In this document: positions 1 to 12,248 of the stretch, piece by piece | Layout of the letters: each line of letters begins with the position of its first letter | How positions within the stretch are numbered: position 1 is the first letter of the stretch | Source of the DNA: Rhodocollybia butyracea | Lineage: Eukaryota > Basidiomycota > Agaricomycetes > Agaricales > Omphalotaceae | Assembly: GCA_015501585.1 (NCBI GenBank) | Contig: JADNRY010000442.1 | Span: 1 to 48,296, forward strand | Length of the DNA stretch: 48,296 nucleotides | Direction of reading: 5' to 3' | The notes under the pieces: generated by a model | Database searches by the model: none | What the model saw: the letters and a program-made list of their open reading frames with translations, nothing else | Told to the model about the DNA's origin: nothing | Translations under genes and position numbers: made by a program

Positions 1-56
1 GAATACTCGAGTAAGTATGAGGAAGTTGAAGTTCTTATTATCTCTATAGTACTCAC

Positions 57-1150
57 CCATTTTTCATCCCACGCGCCAATACTAAGACGGAGTTGGAATT
101 TGGTGAATATGGGAATTTCTTTGATGAAATGGAAATGCGTGGCTGGTAGAAGATAATGAGAACATAATAAAAGAGGAATGAAATGGAAGGGAAAGAGACA
201 ACGCAAAGACATGAACATTGCTTACAAGAGAGCGCGACATGTCCCCAACACGTAGGAAATGAGGGAATAGATCTAACGATGCTTTCGTTCGTGCAAAATC
301 CAGGATCTGAGAAGGTTGTATAAGTAGACTGGATACGCACAGATGAGACAGGAAAGGAAGGCAGAGAAAAGTTTCAAGTTCCATGGACGTACCTTTGGAT
401 AACTAGAATTGCTCATATGCATATTGAAATCACTATCATCGAAACCTGCAACACGAAACGAGATATGGAATCACAAAGGGCCCAACAAGAGATGAGCTAA
501 AAGCAACATACCAACCCAAGTCTTATACCTCCCCTCCCATCGAACAGATGTTCTCCTATGGGCGTAACCGATTTCAACCACTCCTCCATCTCGGCCACCC
601 TCGAGAAGTCCTCTGATTCCTTCGACCCCGTATGCAACATATCTACTCTCCCCAAAGGTCCATATACGCGATCACAAGAGAGTGTAGACCGTAAAAAACT
701 GCGATAATAATACCTCGTGCTAGCTTTCAGCCACGCCCCAGCATATCTCATCCGTATCTTAACAACGCACCACAGGACACGGCAGTGCCATGCCCCTGGG
801 AATGAGCGGACGTTGAGCAGCACTAGGATGGCCATGACGTATGTGAGGGGATGGTGGTAGCCTTTACGATAAGCAGATTGCCGAACCTGTGCAAGACTTT
901 GTCGAATGGAACGGACGAGATGAGGGAATGGGAGATGTATAAGATGCGAGGATATGTATGAAAGGTAAGATAGAAATCGGAAGACATTTAGAGTTTTCGT
1001 ATATAGATTGAGCTTGGAACGAGGGAGTTTAACGGCGGGATTGAGATTGAGTCCGAGCTTGCGGGTTGTTCGACGAGCGATGAGGCTGATGGCATGGGCG
1101 ATAGGAGCGATGGATTGAGTTGGGGCTGGTGGAGACCGAGAAAAAGCCAT
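57..1150 (-). CDS. THEM6-like thioesterase (4HBT_2 type), 3' truncated by window edge
   Basis: Predicted hot-dog fold acyl thioesterase of the fungal THEM6-like family. Exons on the minus strand: 1150-529, 445-393, 306-226, 142-57; a GTGAGT donor follows at 56, so the 3' end lies outside the window. Exon 1 (207 codons) has a Ser/Arg-rich N terminus and a hydrophobic segment around residues 100-120 followed by the NVRSFPGAWHCRV motif region, typical of the family's membrane-proximal start. Exon 2 holds the hot-dog motif FDDSDFNMHMSNSSYPK and exon 4 holds THFHFIKEIP and IGAWDEKW. Junctions 1-2 and 2-3 are in phase. Exon 3 reads LFPHFLRVG and then needs a one-base shift at a G run (bases 243-246) to read GHVALS and join exon 4 in phase. 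That is an apparent one-base deletion: assembly error or pseudogene. Family call from motif recognition only. Confidence 0.72.
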
Positions 1151-3353
1151 TCCTAGAGCCAGACAAGGATGAATTGGAGGTATAGAGGATTATAGAAAAG
1201 TAGTACGAACAAACAAACAAGACGTTGAGATGAGCGATGGAGAGGTGTGTCGTTAATTGAGTGGACCAGGGTAGGAATTAGCATTACAGTTGTACAGTGT
1301 TGTTCTAATAAGCTATCGATTTTGTGGGGAAGCACCTAGACTGGGGTAGTCATTTCCCCAATGCCGTAGAAGCTGACGCAGCTAGATAGGGACGGCCGGC
1401 TAGATATCAGAGCCTGATAAGATGCAGACCATGTGATTCTTATGTACCTGACAAGACGCTTTGTCCGCTTCAACATCGTTTTATTGGCTTGATGATTTGT
1501 ACCATTCGTTCATGCATACCTCTGGCTTCTGCGCAGATAGACTCGTCCATCCTCGAAACGGAACGGAGACAGACATGGATGCCGAATAACTGGTAACTTC
1601 CGTGTCGGACTTGCCGGTGCGTACTCGATCACAAGCAATACCAGTAGACGTCTTCGAGCACGGAAGTTGTACATAACGAGTAATCAGTCTACCTTCAATA
1701 GGAGACCGGTAAATCAGCTCGTATTGAAGTTCAATAATAAAGGCTAACAGAATCGAAACGACTTAACGCGAGGTACATCCTTGCGCCTCCTTCGATGCTA
1801 TCCATTCAGCGAGTTCCTATAAGTTTTACGTTTGCCATCTTCCATGATGCATAAGCTTAGGGCGCTCGTATCGAGATAAAAAGCTGAGATCCAAATGAGG
1901 AAGTTTAAACAGGCTTCGCTACGAATCTACTTGTCTAGTCATAAGTCGAACTTTGTCAGACAGAAAGCCATGTCACGAACTTGAGCGTCCAGTGAAACGC
2001 GCAGTGGTGCAGCCACTCATGCGGGGTTCCAATGAAGGAGGGAATAGCTGTAACTTTTTGGGCTTCTTGTTCTGGAGACATACTAGCATAACCACAAGCT
2101 TAATGTTCCATTGTAAAGAGGGATCTTGACGCCATGTTCATTGGAGGTACAGTTGGATTTAGAAGCTAAACTACAGCGTAGTAGAATGCCAGAATTCATG
2201 TGAATACATCGAGATTACTGTGCCGCGCAAGGCATGAAGTTTGAAGCTGCTACAAAAAGACAAAGAACGACCGAGACTGTCCCGAAAGCTGTAGGATTTT
2301 CTGGTCTGTGTCGAGTAATCGAGCGATCACGTCAAGTAGGCCGAAGAGGGTTGACTATCAGGCCTTCAGGTATATATGCGGAATGGAGTTTACGCGACAG
2401 CTGAGAGGCTAAGCGACGCTATGCCGGGTGGTCTAAGACAACAGAAGATTTATACAGTAAGCAATGGAACGATCAGCTTTTAGACACACTTTTCTTTGAA
2501 AACACGCTGTTAGACGCCTGTGCATCCATAGAGCTTCAAGGGTTCCATAGTTCCATCTGTTGGTCGTGAGCGCATGAGAGCGCATGAGAGAAAGAAGCTC
2601 ATGCGGGCGCTTAAAATGAACAATTTAATTCAAGCATGTGATTGAGTCACCTGGTTCAACTCCATCATCGACTCTCTTTTGTTACTTTGGGAGTGTGTGC
2701 ACGGCACTCAGAGCTGGAATTCACGAATTCGTTGATTGGGTTGCCTATCTGAAGGTCTTGCTGAAGTCTGACGTCAAGAGTGCGCTCCAGAATCGCAATA
2801 GCGTACAGTCACAAGGATGATCGGCGGCTCGGATTAAGATGAACACTGACGTCTCTCATCCTTGCTTGTTACCCAATCTTCCAGAATGCCAAGTCCATTC
2901 AGGCTAGTCTAATCATTGCTCTTTAATATCGTCATATCTAGGCACTTCAATGCCAATTGCGATTGGAGCCAGTGCTTGATTCTATCCGCACGATCCGTAT
3001 GCTCATACGGTACCCCGGCCACAGCTACCGTCCCAAAGCTAACGGTGTACATCTAACCATATCTTACTTACCAGTCTCCAAGCGTACTCTATCCTACGGT
3101 AACTGGGTGTGTTCACGCTTCTCATGGGCTTTACTGTCTTAACGCGCAATCAGGCAAATGCGCCCCTACCGTGACAGAGGTAATGCTTCAAGGGATGGAG
3201 ACACGCATATAGCTTGGCCAAAATTGATTGCTCAAGTGCTCACCTCAGGTTCAGCTATTGTACGGCAGTTGGATGCAAAATTACACTCCGGTAAACCGTA
3301 ATTGTGTGCGCTCATGCTCCTTTCCTGTCTCCTTGTTGTCCCAAGTCCTGATA
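1151..3353. other. No gene recognised
   Basis: AT-moderate intergenic DNA. Only short open frames without homology, codon bias or splice context. A tiny tandem duplication of an 11-base unit (gcgcatgagag) is at about 2571-2591. Confidence 0.5.
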
Positions 3354-4515
3354 CCGGATCTATATTTTTTAAACAGGGCTGGGCATGGCCAACACCATTT
3401 AAACGTGTTTAAAACTTCATTTAAATGAGCTGGATTCAAGTTCTTGTGCACAGCTTCCAGTGTTCTGTCTACTGTACTTCAAGCAGGTGTTTAAATCAGT
3501 TAATTAAACGAGTACTTAGAGTAAACAAGCAGTTTTAAACACTAATAAATTCCTTTAACGTACGGGTGGTATTAAACGAACACAAATATACAGCTTGGAC
3601 AAAGTTTAAATTTCACCTTTAACCTGCCGCTCAAGCCACAGCATACAAATCAACAAAGATACGCACCATAGGGCTATCTTACAATGTAGTAAAGTGATCA
3701 CTGACAGACGCAAACCTTATAACATTTTGTTAACTTCTCATCTGGCATGCATGCAACCTCGATGAACTCGAGAGAGTGGTTGGATAGTGGGGGATGATGG
3801 TGGTGAGAGAAAGAGAAGTAAACAATTGTCAGACGGTTGGCCGCCGAACAATAAGCAAGGGCGTCTAGCACATAATTACACGGTCATGTGGGAGGCCACC
3901 TTTTGTCAGAAAGCACAGGCCCTTGCTTATTGTTCGGCGCCCAACTGTCGGATGGTTGTTCACTTCTCTTTCTCCCACTACCATCACACCCCCACTATCC
4001 AACCACTATCTTGAATTCACCAAGGTTCGCCGAGGTTGCATGCATGCCTGCGAGAGTGAAATATCGAGAGTGAAATATTATCAGGTACGCTATGACTGCT
4101 GTGCTCGTCTCACTGGTTTAAAACAGGATTCTTTAACAATCCAACTAGTGCAGTGGTGCCTGCCAGTGATCGATTTACTATGCTGTAAGAGGTGCGTATC
4201 TTTGTTGATTTGTATGCTCTGGCTTGAGCAGCAGGTTTAAAGGTGAAATTTAAACTTCGTCCAAGCTGTATATCCAAGAATCTTGTTTAGGAAGTGTACT
4301 CGTTTAATACCACCCGTGTTAAAGGAATTTATTAGTGTTTAAAACTACTCTAAGTACTCGATTAATTTGCTGATTTAAATACCTGTTCGAAGTACAGCAG
4401 ACAGAGTACTGTAAGCTGTACACGAGAATCTATATCCAGCTCAATTAAATGAAGTTTTAAACATGTTTAAATGGCGTTGGCCATGTCCAGCCATGTTTAA
4501 AAAATATAGATCCGG
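3354..4515. mobile_element. Near-palindromic fold-back / long-TIR element, non-autonomous
   Basis: The left half (3354 to about 3830) and the right half (about 3960-4515) are reverse complements over nearly the whole length. Outer ends are CCGGATCTATATTTTTTAAA at the left and its complement ending ATATAGATCCGG at the right, followed inward by a GGCTGGGCATGGCCAAC block that resembles hAT-type termini. TTTAAAC motifs recur in both arms. The centre also pairs (AACAATAAGCAAGGGC against GCCCTTGCTTATTGTT). No transposase reading frame is present; small open frames at 3787-4240 are by-products of the palindrome. I could not find a clean target-site duplication, so the exact ends are uncertain. Confidence 0.75.
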
Positions 4516-5614
4516 ATTCTTCCAAGTCAATACCTGTCAACACCGTGTCTGTGCCTCATCCCCTGCCTCTTTGCCCGATTTGATCGCCTATTTGTTCTAG
4601 CGTGTCATTATCCGGGCAGGTGAGGGGCTCGACTGCAACAGTCCCTGTCTACCTTTCTTACTGAGTACCTACGCCGTCACATTCAAAGCTTTCAATTTCG
4701 AAACGGTAGCGCGCGCGCAGAAACCGCCGGATAACCCGGAACCCCTCGATGTTACAATATCAAAATCCGAATCTTCTGCTGGTAGACCGGTTCCCCTTAT
4801 GCTATGAATGTCGCCATGCCTAGGTCTCTACCGTACAAAGGATGAATAGGTCGATTGAACTTGATTACAACGTTCAATTTTAGGAACATAAAGTCGGTAA
4901 AAAGTCGGGAGGTGCACATCTTGTTTCAGCCAATTACTTGGTACATGTCATATGGTCTTTCCTTATTGACCAAATCCCAGTTATAAGACAGAGACTATGC
5001 GCGATTTGGTAAGTATTCCTTCACCTTTACCAACCAATTGCTTCTCCCCAGGTTCGAATGGGATTGAGATCCTCAGATCCTCTCCCTGTTGGGTTCTGAG
5101 CTGAGTTGTTTATGTGACAATGTTGGCGGATTAATGTCGAAGGCTGGGAAGAAACTAGAGTGAGAAGAACCGGATGGGCGACTCAGAGATGAGACCCGCG
5201 GGTGTTCAGGCTTCAATGAAGACCAAGCACAACTAGTAGTAGAATGGCTAGTAGTACTACAACTTCATCGCACGGTCGGGAGACTTAACTTAGTTGAGCC
5301 CTTCCGATACCATCGTCAACGGTACTTGGCACGATCAAAGCCAAGAAACTAGCCTTGCGCACTTAGCACTTCGTGTTTTGGGCCTAGAGGGCTCAAACAG
5401 GTCTCGACCCTCATTCAACTTGAACCCACAAATTGAATACTTCGACCTCAATGAATCTTACACACTCGGACCATGCTGGCGCAACGTGCAACCATTTCAT
5501 GAGATACACAACTCGCCCTATGGTTGAGCTAGTTTTCGGATCCATCACACCAAGTTCGCGAACTTGAAGAACCCCTTCTGAATTACTCGAGCCTCATTAT
5601 AGAATTGTAAAAAT
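4516..5614. other. No gene recognised
   Basis: Intergenic. One 77-codon open frame at 5294-5527 has no recognisable motif and no splice context. Nothing else supported. Confidence 0.45.
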
Positions 5615-6930
5615 CTAGACATTCGGGGTTACTGAACTGGCTATGTGCACTGAAACCATCCCCTCTACTACAGATAACTCAAATTTCACTAAAATGTAGA
5701 CTGTAATAGGATACAATGCCTAAAACAAATTAGTATCGCCCATGCAACAAATGCCCTACATACCGAAAATGCAATCATGAAATTTGTCAGGTAAAAACTT
5801 GTCCTGAAAAGTAAGGTGTCGGTCTGGTTAGATTTTGTTGTGTCTTGCATACATTGAACCAATGTAAAAATCAACTACATCCCCAAGCAACATTAGCATG
5901 TGTTATTAATCAATCTAAGCGAGACGAACTCACCTGGAATGCGAAAAATATGACACCAGACTCTATCCAGAGAAGTAACACCCGTTGAGACTGGGTTAAC
6001 TTATGCACATGGTATTCTACACCCTCAATGCCTTGAATCTGCTGATGATATATCCTGTGGGAACAATACTATGAATGACTTCAGTACGATCATAAGTGGA
6101 ACCAGTACCAAGCCTTCAGGCCAAGTAGCAAATTTGTGATTACATTGATAGAAAGACTGGCCCAAAGTGAAAGAATATCCAGTGATGAGGAATTGGCGAG
6201 CTCCAGGACATCCCAAACTCCATCTACAACTTGGATTACTGGATTACATGGCGCTGAGAAACTAGTACACAAGCAAAAGAGCAAATGTTGTACATACCAA
6301 AGTTTCCAGTCATGAGAAGTATCATTACCGCTTTTGCCCGATTTTCAGTTCCCCACATAATGCATGCTCTCCACGTTACAATGGAATCACTCAGGATAAA
6401 CTGGAATCGGAGGATATCAAAAAACAGATCAGAAGTTAGCTATGCCAGATCACAGAGTCTACAGATCGGCACTACCATGATAGTAAGTGGTAAGCCGTGA
6501 ACTTTATTCCAGATTCGGGCAGAATTATTTGCCACTTCGACTTGTGATATGAGACCTTGACCGGTTTCCCGCATGCATGAGTAGAATATTAATTTTAGGT
6601 CGACTTCGATTGAAATTAACAAGTATAAAGTAAAAGCCATGAAGCCAATGAATATGCAAGTCAACCATATCTGCGGTTTGTTGCTTGAAATTCTGTATCT
6701 CATAATCAGGTTAAAGTAACGGCGGAACACAAGTTCCAATGTACTTACAGGTAGTATAAACATATTGAAGTGGCCAGTAAGTAGGAGCCTAGCCTCCAGC
6801 GTTTAAAATGACACAAAGCGAGGCTGTTCAATGACTCACCATATAAACAGGCAGTGGACAGAAGCTGAGAAACATCGAGGAATTGTGCGAGACCAATAGC
6901 GTAAAGAATGTCCGAATCATTCGGAGTCAT
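5615..6930 (-). CDS. Multi-span membrane protein of the Agaricomycete seven-TM hypothetical family
   Basis: Eight exons join in phase to 924 nt (about 307 residues): 6930-6840, 6788-6749, 6683-6476, 6400-6298, 6253-6109, 6054-5934, 5874-5764, 5719-5615. The product starts MTPNDSDILYAIGLAQF and has repeated hydrophobic helices, for example WLTCIFIGFMAFTLYLL. Hallmarks of this large basidiomycete family are SDSIVTWRACIMWG (exon 4), a SLWASLSINVITNLLLGLKAW helix split between exons 5 and 6, and LLLWIESGVIFFAFQ (exon 6). The family is thought to be receptor-like, but no ligand or role is established. The acceptor of exon 5 is ambiguous (6253 or about 15 bases later); both keep frame. Start chosen as the only upstream ATG in frame. 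Second member of this general class in the window besides 46343-47509. Confidence 0.78.
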
Positions 6931-7327
6931 CGAAGCAGGTAGTGTACTACATGTTTGATCCTTTCGTATTTCTCCTTATAACAAATCTTTTGCGCTTGGC
7001 GTTGATAAAGTTATATCAATCATGTTAGAACAGCCTAGAACATGCTCGTTAGAGTGCGTACTTACATAGTCCCGGTGTGTCCCGGTGTAATACTAACAGG
7101 TGATTCGCTGGGGTGATAGCACCTGAGCTAACATTACTACCGGCGTAACCATCTTTGGAAGTATGTACAGCGCCTAAACGACCATAGAGTACAAAGTCGT
7201 AACTAGATATGGTACAGCGCAGACTCTGCAGAACTCTAACTGAGCGGATAGTCCACGAGAGCCGGCGTGGCCCATAAACAGGTATAAGAGGTGCAAGTTC
7301 TTAACGCGATTCCACCTACTCATCCAC
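6931..7327. other. Intergenic, divergent promoters
   Basis: Separates a minus-strand and a plus-strand gene. A short imperfect repeat cccggtgt occurs twice near 7072-7088. No other feature supported. Confidence 0.4.
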
Positions 7328-8625
7328 ATGTCAGATCTTACTACTGTGCCAGTATCCCCGCCAGCAGTAAATGTAAGTAACTATCCGTCCCTGAGAAAAG
7401 TTATCATGAGCCTTCTGCAGACAACACTGCAACCCGGCACCACTACCTTTCCAGGCTCAAATATTACCTTCTGCCCGGAACCAAGTCATACGGGTGCTCC
7501 CGAATCAACTACTAGCAGTCGTAGACCTGGTGGTTGCGGAGGGCAGACGTTTCCAGAAATTACTATTCAACCACCTACCACGTAAGTAAATAAAATTGCG
7601 TTAATCTGCAGCCATTCACAACCTGGCTGAATTATGTTTTAAAGTTCTGGACAAGTCACAACAATTTCGTTGCCTGGCAGTGGAACGGTTTTCTTACCAA
7701 CAACGTCCATTGCAACATCTCATCAGAGCCCAAGTACAGCGTCGATCTCAAACTGGGATAGTGACCCTTTTGCTATCATTCCTTCCACATCAGGACTTGA
7801 AGCAATCTCAACAGTGATGACATCGGATCCAAGTTTTTCGGGACCCCCCAGTAGTACTACTAACTTGGATAGTAGCCAAGCGCAGACTTTCTCAGAAATT
7901 AGTACCATGGTAGTAACCACCCCGTAAGTCAAAATAGTCAAAGTGCCTAATTGTCACTATGCACTACAGCTACTAAATATGGTCGAAGCTTTGGGCGCCC
8001 CGTGACAACAGTTATCTCACCAGGACTGGTTATCCCAACTGTTGGATATCACAAGATATCAGTATCATTGTTATGATTGATCAAGCTCATAGTTATCTCA
8101 CACTCATTATTGACACGTACTTGCACGTACTTATTTCCTATCACCCCATTACCAGTATATAAGCAGTAGCTAGATATACGCTACCTCATCCGATTGCCCT
8201 CTCTCAGTGCTGTAGGGGGCAAACGGAATATATTGTGCTTTTTACTCTATTCTGCCGTTGTGCTATATATTATCCCGAGTGGTAATATCGTGTTCTATTT
8301 TATTATCCAACACAATCGGATCATATTTTATTATCCAACACAATCGGATCATATTTTATTATCCAACACCAACACCCACATCAACTTTGTGAGTAAACCT
8401 CTCATCAAATTTGCAGAGCTGTAAGATTAACTTGGCCGTATACTTTGTATTAGCACAATCACAGGAAATCTCACCGGAAATTCAAGCACTGTATATTCAT
8501 TGCCATCCGAGTCTGTTCCTGCTATGGCATCAAGTGGAGCTTGTGTTTTAACTCCGAATGCTCACTATGCTTGGGCAACAATCATTATCTTGCTTGTGCT
8601 TCCTACCTTACTGAACAGTGGTTGA
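7328..8625 (+). CDS. Ser/Thr-rich protein with GPI-anchor-like tail, internal structure unresolved
   Basis: Exons 7328-7581 and 7645-7923 join in phase (AC|T). They encode a Ser/Thr/Pro-rich sequence with a repeated element: QTFPEITIQPPTT at the end of exon 1 and QTFSEISTMVVTTP at the end of exon 2. Such composition is typical of O-glycosylated wall or surface proteins. A final exon at about 8465-8625 encodes NLTGNSSTVYSLPSESV, then SSGAC and a hydrophobic tail WATIIILLVLPTLLNSG-stop, which fits a GPI-attachment signal. Exon 2 leaves phase 2 while the last exon needs phase 1, so another exon is missing between 7924 and 8464 or the gene is damaged; a small minisatellite lies there. No signal peptide follows the ATG at 7328, so the true start may be upstream. 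The joining of the two parts into one gene is inference. Confidence 0.5.
8297..8369. repeat. 28-bp minisatellite, about 2.6 copies
   Basis: The unit ttttattatccaacaca plus atcggatcata is repeated head to tail with essentially no mismatch, so the amplification is recent. It lies between the middle and last exons of the Ser/Thr-rich gene and may account for the unresolved structure there. Confidence 0.85.
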
Positions 8626-8901
8626 ATTAAATATGGCTTGAAGTTTGTTTGAAGTATGGTGTTACATACTTAATCTAATGGCAATATCAAGGCAATATCT
8701 CTAGCTAAATATGTACTGGCCATAATCATAGTAATATTCTCCTGGACCAGCAACCATTGGAACCTTGACCACGACGAAGGTACCCAAAAGCCAAGAGGCT
8801 TTATTATGTACTGCGCGCGAATGGAGCTAATTTGCGAAGTTGTGTACCGTATTTAGTACCGTAGTGCAGTACACAGACCAAGAAAATCCCTTCATCATTG
8901 T

Positions 8902-11463
8902 TCATTCGTTATGCTCACCCGAACCTTGACCCAATCTCTTCTTAGTACCCCTCCCTCTCGCCGTGACAAACCTCAATAACTTCCTGAAAACCGGGTCCTC
9001 CCCAATATAAAAGAACGACAGGCAAAACCCGAAAGCAAGCATTCCGATTGCAACGAGACATTGAACCATCCAGCCGTGGTGGACGTGATAGTAGATATGT
9101 TGGGAGGAGATAAGATAAAGGAGATAAGATAAAGATGCACCCACTTGACCACCGACAATAGGTCCCACTAGAAATAACAACACCAACGATAAGGACGTAA
9201 GACAGAGTTCTTCATCGGTTCTTTTGAGGAAAAAAAAGAGAAACTCGCCTGCGCAACCGATAGCGAAGGACATGCAAAACGCCGCATATACATGAGCATC
9301 TATTCGAGTGTTTCGAGTTTTCGAGTTTCGAACAAAGTAAGCCAATTATACAGCAGTTAGATATTGCTGTGCTCACATCCAACACCCTCGATACCCCTCG
9401 ATACCGATGCCAGTTCAGCCATTAAGGGGATACGATTCCGGAGGCCCAGAATCCTGTGAAAGTAAAAAAGAAAAGAAACCGGGAGTCAGAGTCGGGCCGG
9501 ATGAGCTGATATTGATACCAAAGTAATATATCGAATACTACTCCAGGAGTACCACTCATAGAGTAGAACATGAAGGAGAGAAGCAGTGTAGACAAATAAG
9601 CGAGCAAGGAACGGGAAAAACATATTCGTCAAAGCAAATGACACGATCAACAGCGGAAGATTATTTATGATCATCAATACCCACCATGAGACCGACGCAA
9701 CGTATGAGATGAGGGAGATCCAGCTGGGCCGTAACGGTCGGAGATGTGGCCTGCGAGGGGACCAGCTAGAAGAGAGAGCGAGAGAATGGTCGAGAGAATG
9801 GGTGGGATCAGCATAGGATGCCTCAGGGAGAACGGAGATCAACAAGAAGGGGAGAACAGTGAGAACAAGAAAACACTCACAAATAAAGGTCGGGCCCATG
9901 GCAGCCAAAAACACAAGTCCGACCTTCGTAGAGTCGAATCCAAAAGAGGGTTGGAGACGGAGCGTAAGCGTTGGCTCGATTGACATTATCAAGGCTCTAT
10001 GGAGTCAGAGGATTCAGGGACAGAGATTTTGTCGTAAGTATGTAGAGGAAATTACGCACCCGTATACACAAGGCAGAATCGTACCCACGATCCCACGAGA
10101 AGATTTCGTGAATTGGACAATGACAAAAATCAACGATGGCGAGGGGGCTCGTTCTTCTTTTTCCTTTTTCCTTTTGCCTTTGTTTCCGAATCCATTGTCG
10201 ACATCGACCTGGTGGTGTCGGAACTATCGGAATTGGTTGGTTCCACTAGAGGCGTAGTGGTCTGTCCTTGTAACTCCCGCATTGGCATTGGGCTACCCGT
10301 TGTATTCGCTTCCGAAATTTCATGATTCCCGGTGGTGCAGCTGGATCGCATCCATACTTCAAAGCTGACTTGCGGTCGATGAGGAAGAAACGGCTTAGGA
10401 GATCGCAGAAGGCGGTGATGATTCCGAATATACAGGGACCGCGAAAGCCGAAGCGAGCGTAGAGAATCTGTGGATGTGGGTTCCAATTAGATATCTTGAT
10501 TGCGTGATTTGTGATGAAGGGGACTTACACCACCGGCTGCGGGTCCAACGAGAAGACTAGATCGAAGAAGTATCAGTGAGTAGAATATAATCGATGTAGA
10601 AAATTTGACTTGCCCAATCGACTGTCCAATCATCGCTACACCAAGTTGGCCTTATGAAAAGCGGTTCCTACATGAGCGACTCCACCGGGGACGAAAAGAC
10701 AAACAGAAAAAAGAAACCCACGTCCGATGAATTGCGTTGGGGTCATGTCACACTAAGGCAGGGCAATTCGAGCATATTAGCATTGGCTAGTTCAAGACCG
10801 AATAGAAAAATGGAAGCAGGATAACGAAAACTCACAGTAAAGCAGGCCCGCCAACCCATACCATCGCAGAACCCGTCCCTTGCAAAACTCGAGCAAGACA
10901 CATCAGCCAGTAAACGGGAGCCTCCATTAACATAATTTGTGAGCCGATGAGAACGAGAACGCCGCAGACTAGAGGGAGTTGACGGAGTTCGTATCGTTCG
11001 GAGACCATTGCGACTGGGATGGTGGCTGCGGGATTCAAAAAACCATTTAGGTTGAATCGGGTTGAGCGAGGTTTGAACGACTCACAGAAAACTAGACCCG
11101 CACACTGTACGAATTGTTTTGTAAGTTGAATGGACGTCGAATAATTGACCTCACGTACATATGCAAAAAGAAGCCAACTTGTAAGGACAGAAGGCGCAGC
11201 ATACCCGAGTTTTTCTAACTGAAAGGGAAGGACTGGTACAAGGATAGAATAGACGACCCAATCAGTGCAGATGCCTAGTCACAATGTAAGTTTTTTTGAA
11301 GCAAAAACTAAAAAAGGATAACCTAGGCCTACTACAAACGTAGCATACCAATAGGATGTTCGCCACTTGAGACCGTACAGTGGTTTAGGCGTGGAAGACG
11401 CTATTATTTTGAGATTTTAGTAGGCGAGAACATGCATAGAAGAGATCTGAACTTGCCTTCCAT
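8902..11463 (-). CDS. Major facilitator superfamily transporter
   Basis: Multi-exon MFS transporter (12-TM type, similar to fungal VMAT/multidrug-like members). The start MEASSTPKPLYGLKWRTSYW is split by a GC-AG intron (donor GCAAGT at 11456). TM1 reads GICTDWVVYSILVPVLPFQLEKLGY over an exon near 11160-11280. TM2 to TM4 (11038-10832) contains VSERYELRQLPL, SQIMLMEAPVYWLM and ARVLQG. A loop exon (about 10490-10330) reads LYARFGFRGPCIFGII. TM7 to TM8 (about 9970-9690) reads EPTLTLRLQ, FDSTKVGLVFLAAMGPTF and GPLAGHISDRYG. The last exons read ELASVSRGIEGVG, AHVYAAF and HHGWMVQCLVAIGMLAFGF, ending SGEHNE-stop. A one-base deletion is apparent at about 9726-9730, where DRYG changes frame to PSWISLISYVASVSWW. 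Probably an exporter; substrate unknown. Exon borders are approximate. Confidence 0.82.
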
Positions 11464-12248
11464 GGAAATACAGTAAGCTGATGATGGGAGGAGGAAAGAG
11501 AGAGTGTTTGGAGCCCTCACTCTCTCGCCGTTAGAAAAAAACCTTAGTTGACAATTATCGACGTAACGATTTTGATCCCGTTTGCTGGCTCCCATTAGTA
11601 ACTACTCCGATTTCGAAGCGAGGAAGTTTAACTGACAGTTTCGCATGCTTCTTTTATCCTTGCAACTCCCCTTAATGATATAAAAAAAGAAAGGGCAGAG
11701 GTCGGATACTTCGGTTTTCGGAATCTTTTTCGTCGCCATTAGAACCCATGATGCATCGATGAGTGTCCCGTACGTTCCGTCGTCTTGGAGCTTGTTGGAT
11801 ACAGCTTTTCTGCCGCATAGTAAGTACTTCAAGTTGGCGAAGTACATGTACAAACCAAGTGTGGACACGGTCAGATCTGAAATATCGATAAGGTCACCTG
11901 GTTCATCAGATAAGGTGTCAAAGCTGTATATACATGACTACTTATGGTAATCGCTTTATACCTTCCATGTGTCCATGACAAATTGGCGTATTGGCGTAGC
12001 AGCTTGTCTTGACATAGGCATAAGCCAATCAAGTAGTACAGCTTGGACCCAGGACGGCAAAATTACCTAGGCGTCACGTTTATTTACATATTCAAGAGGA
12101 ACGAACACTATTTCCCATTATTATCCATCACTGCACTCAAATATAGTCCCTTAGGTCACATACGTACTTAAAGGTACACAATATAAGCAAACACAAACGA
12201 CTATCCCGCATAAGAAAGAAATAAAGATCGTCTAAAGTCCATGCGAGC
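11464..12248. other. Intergenic, no gene recognised
   Basis: Upstream of the MFS gene and downstream of the RNR large subunit. Open frames at 11602-11868 (-) and 11759-11950 (+) show no motif and overlap each other. Confidence 0.45.
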
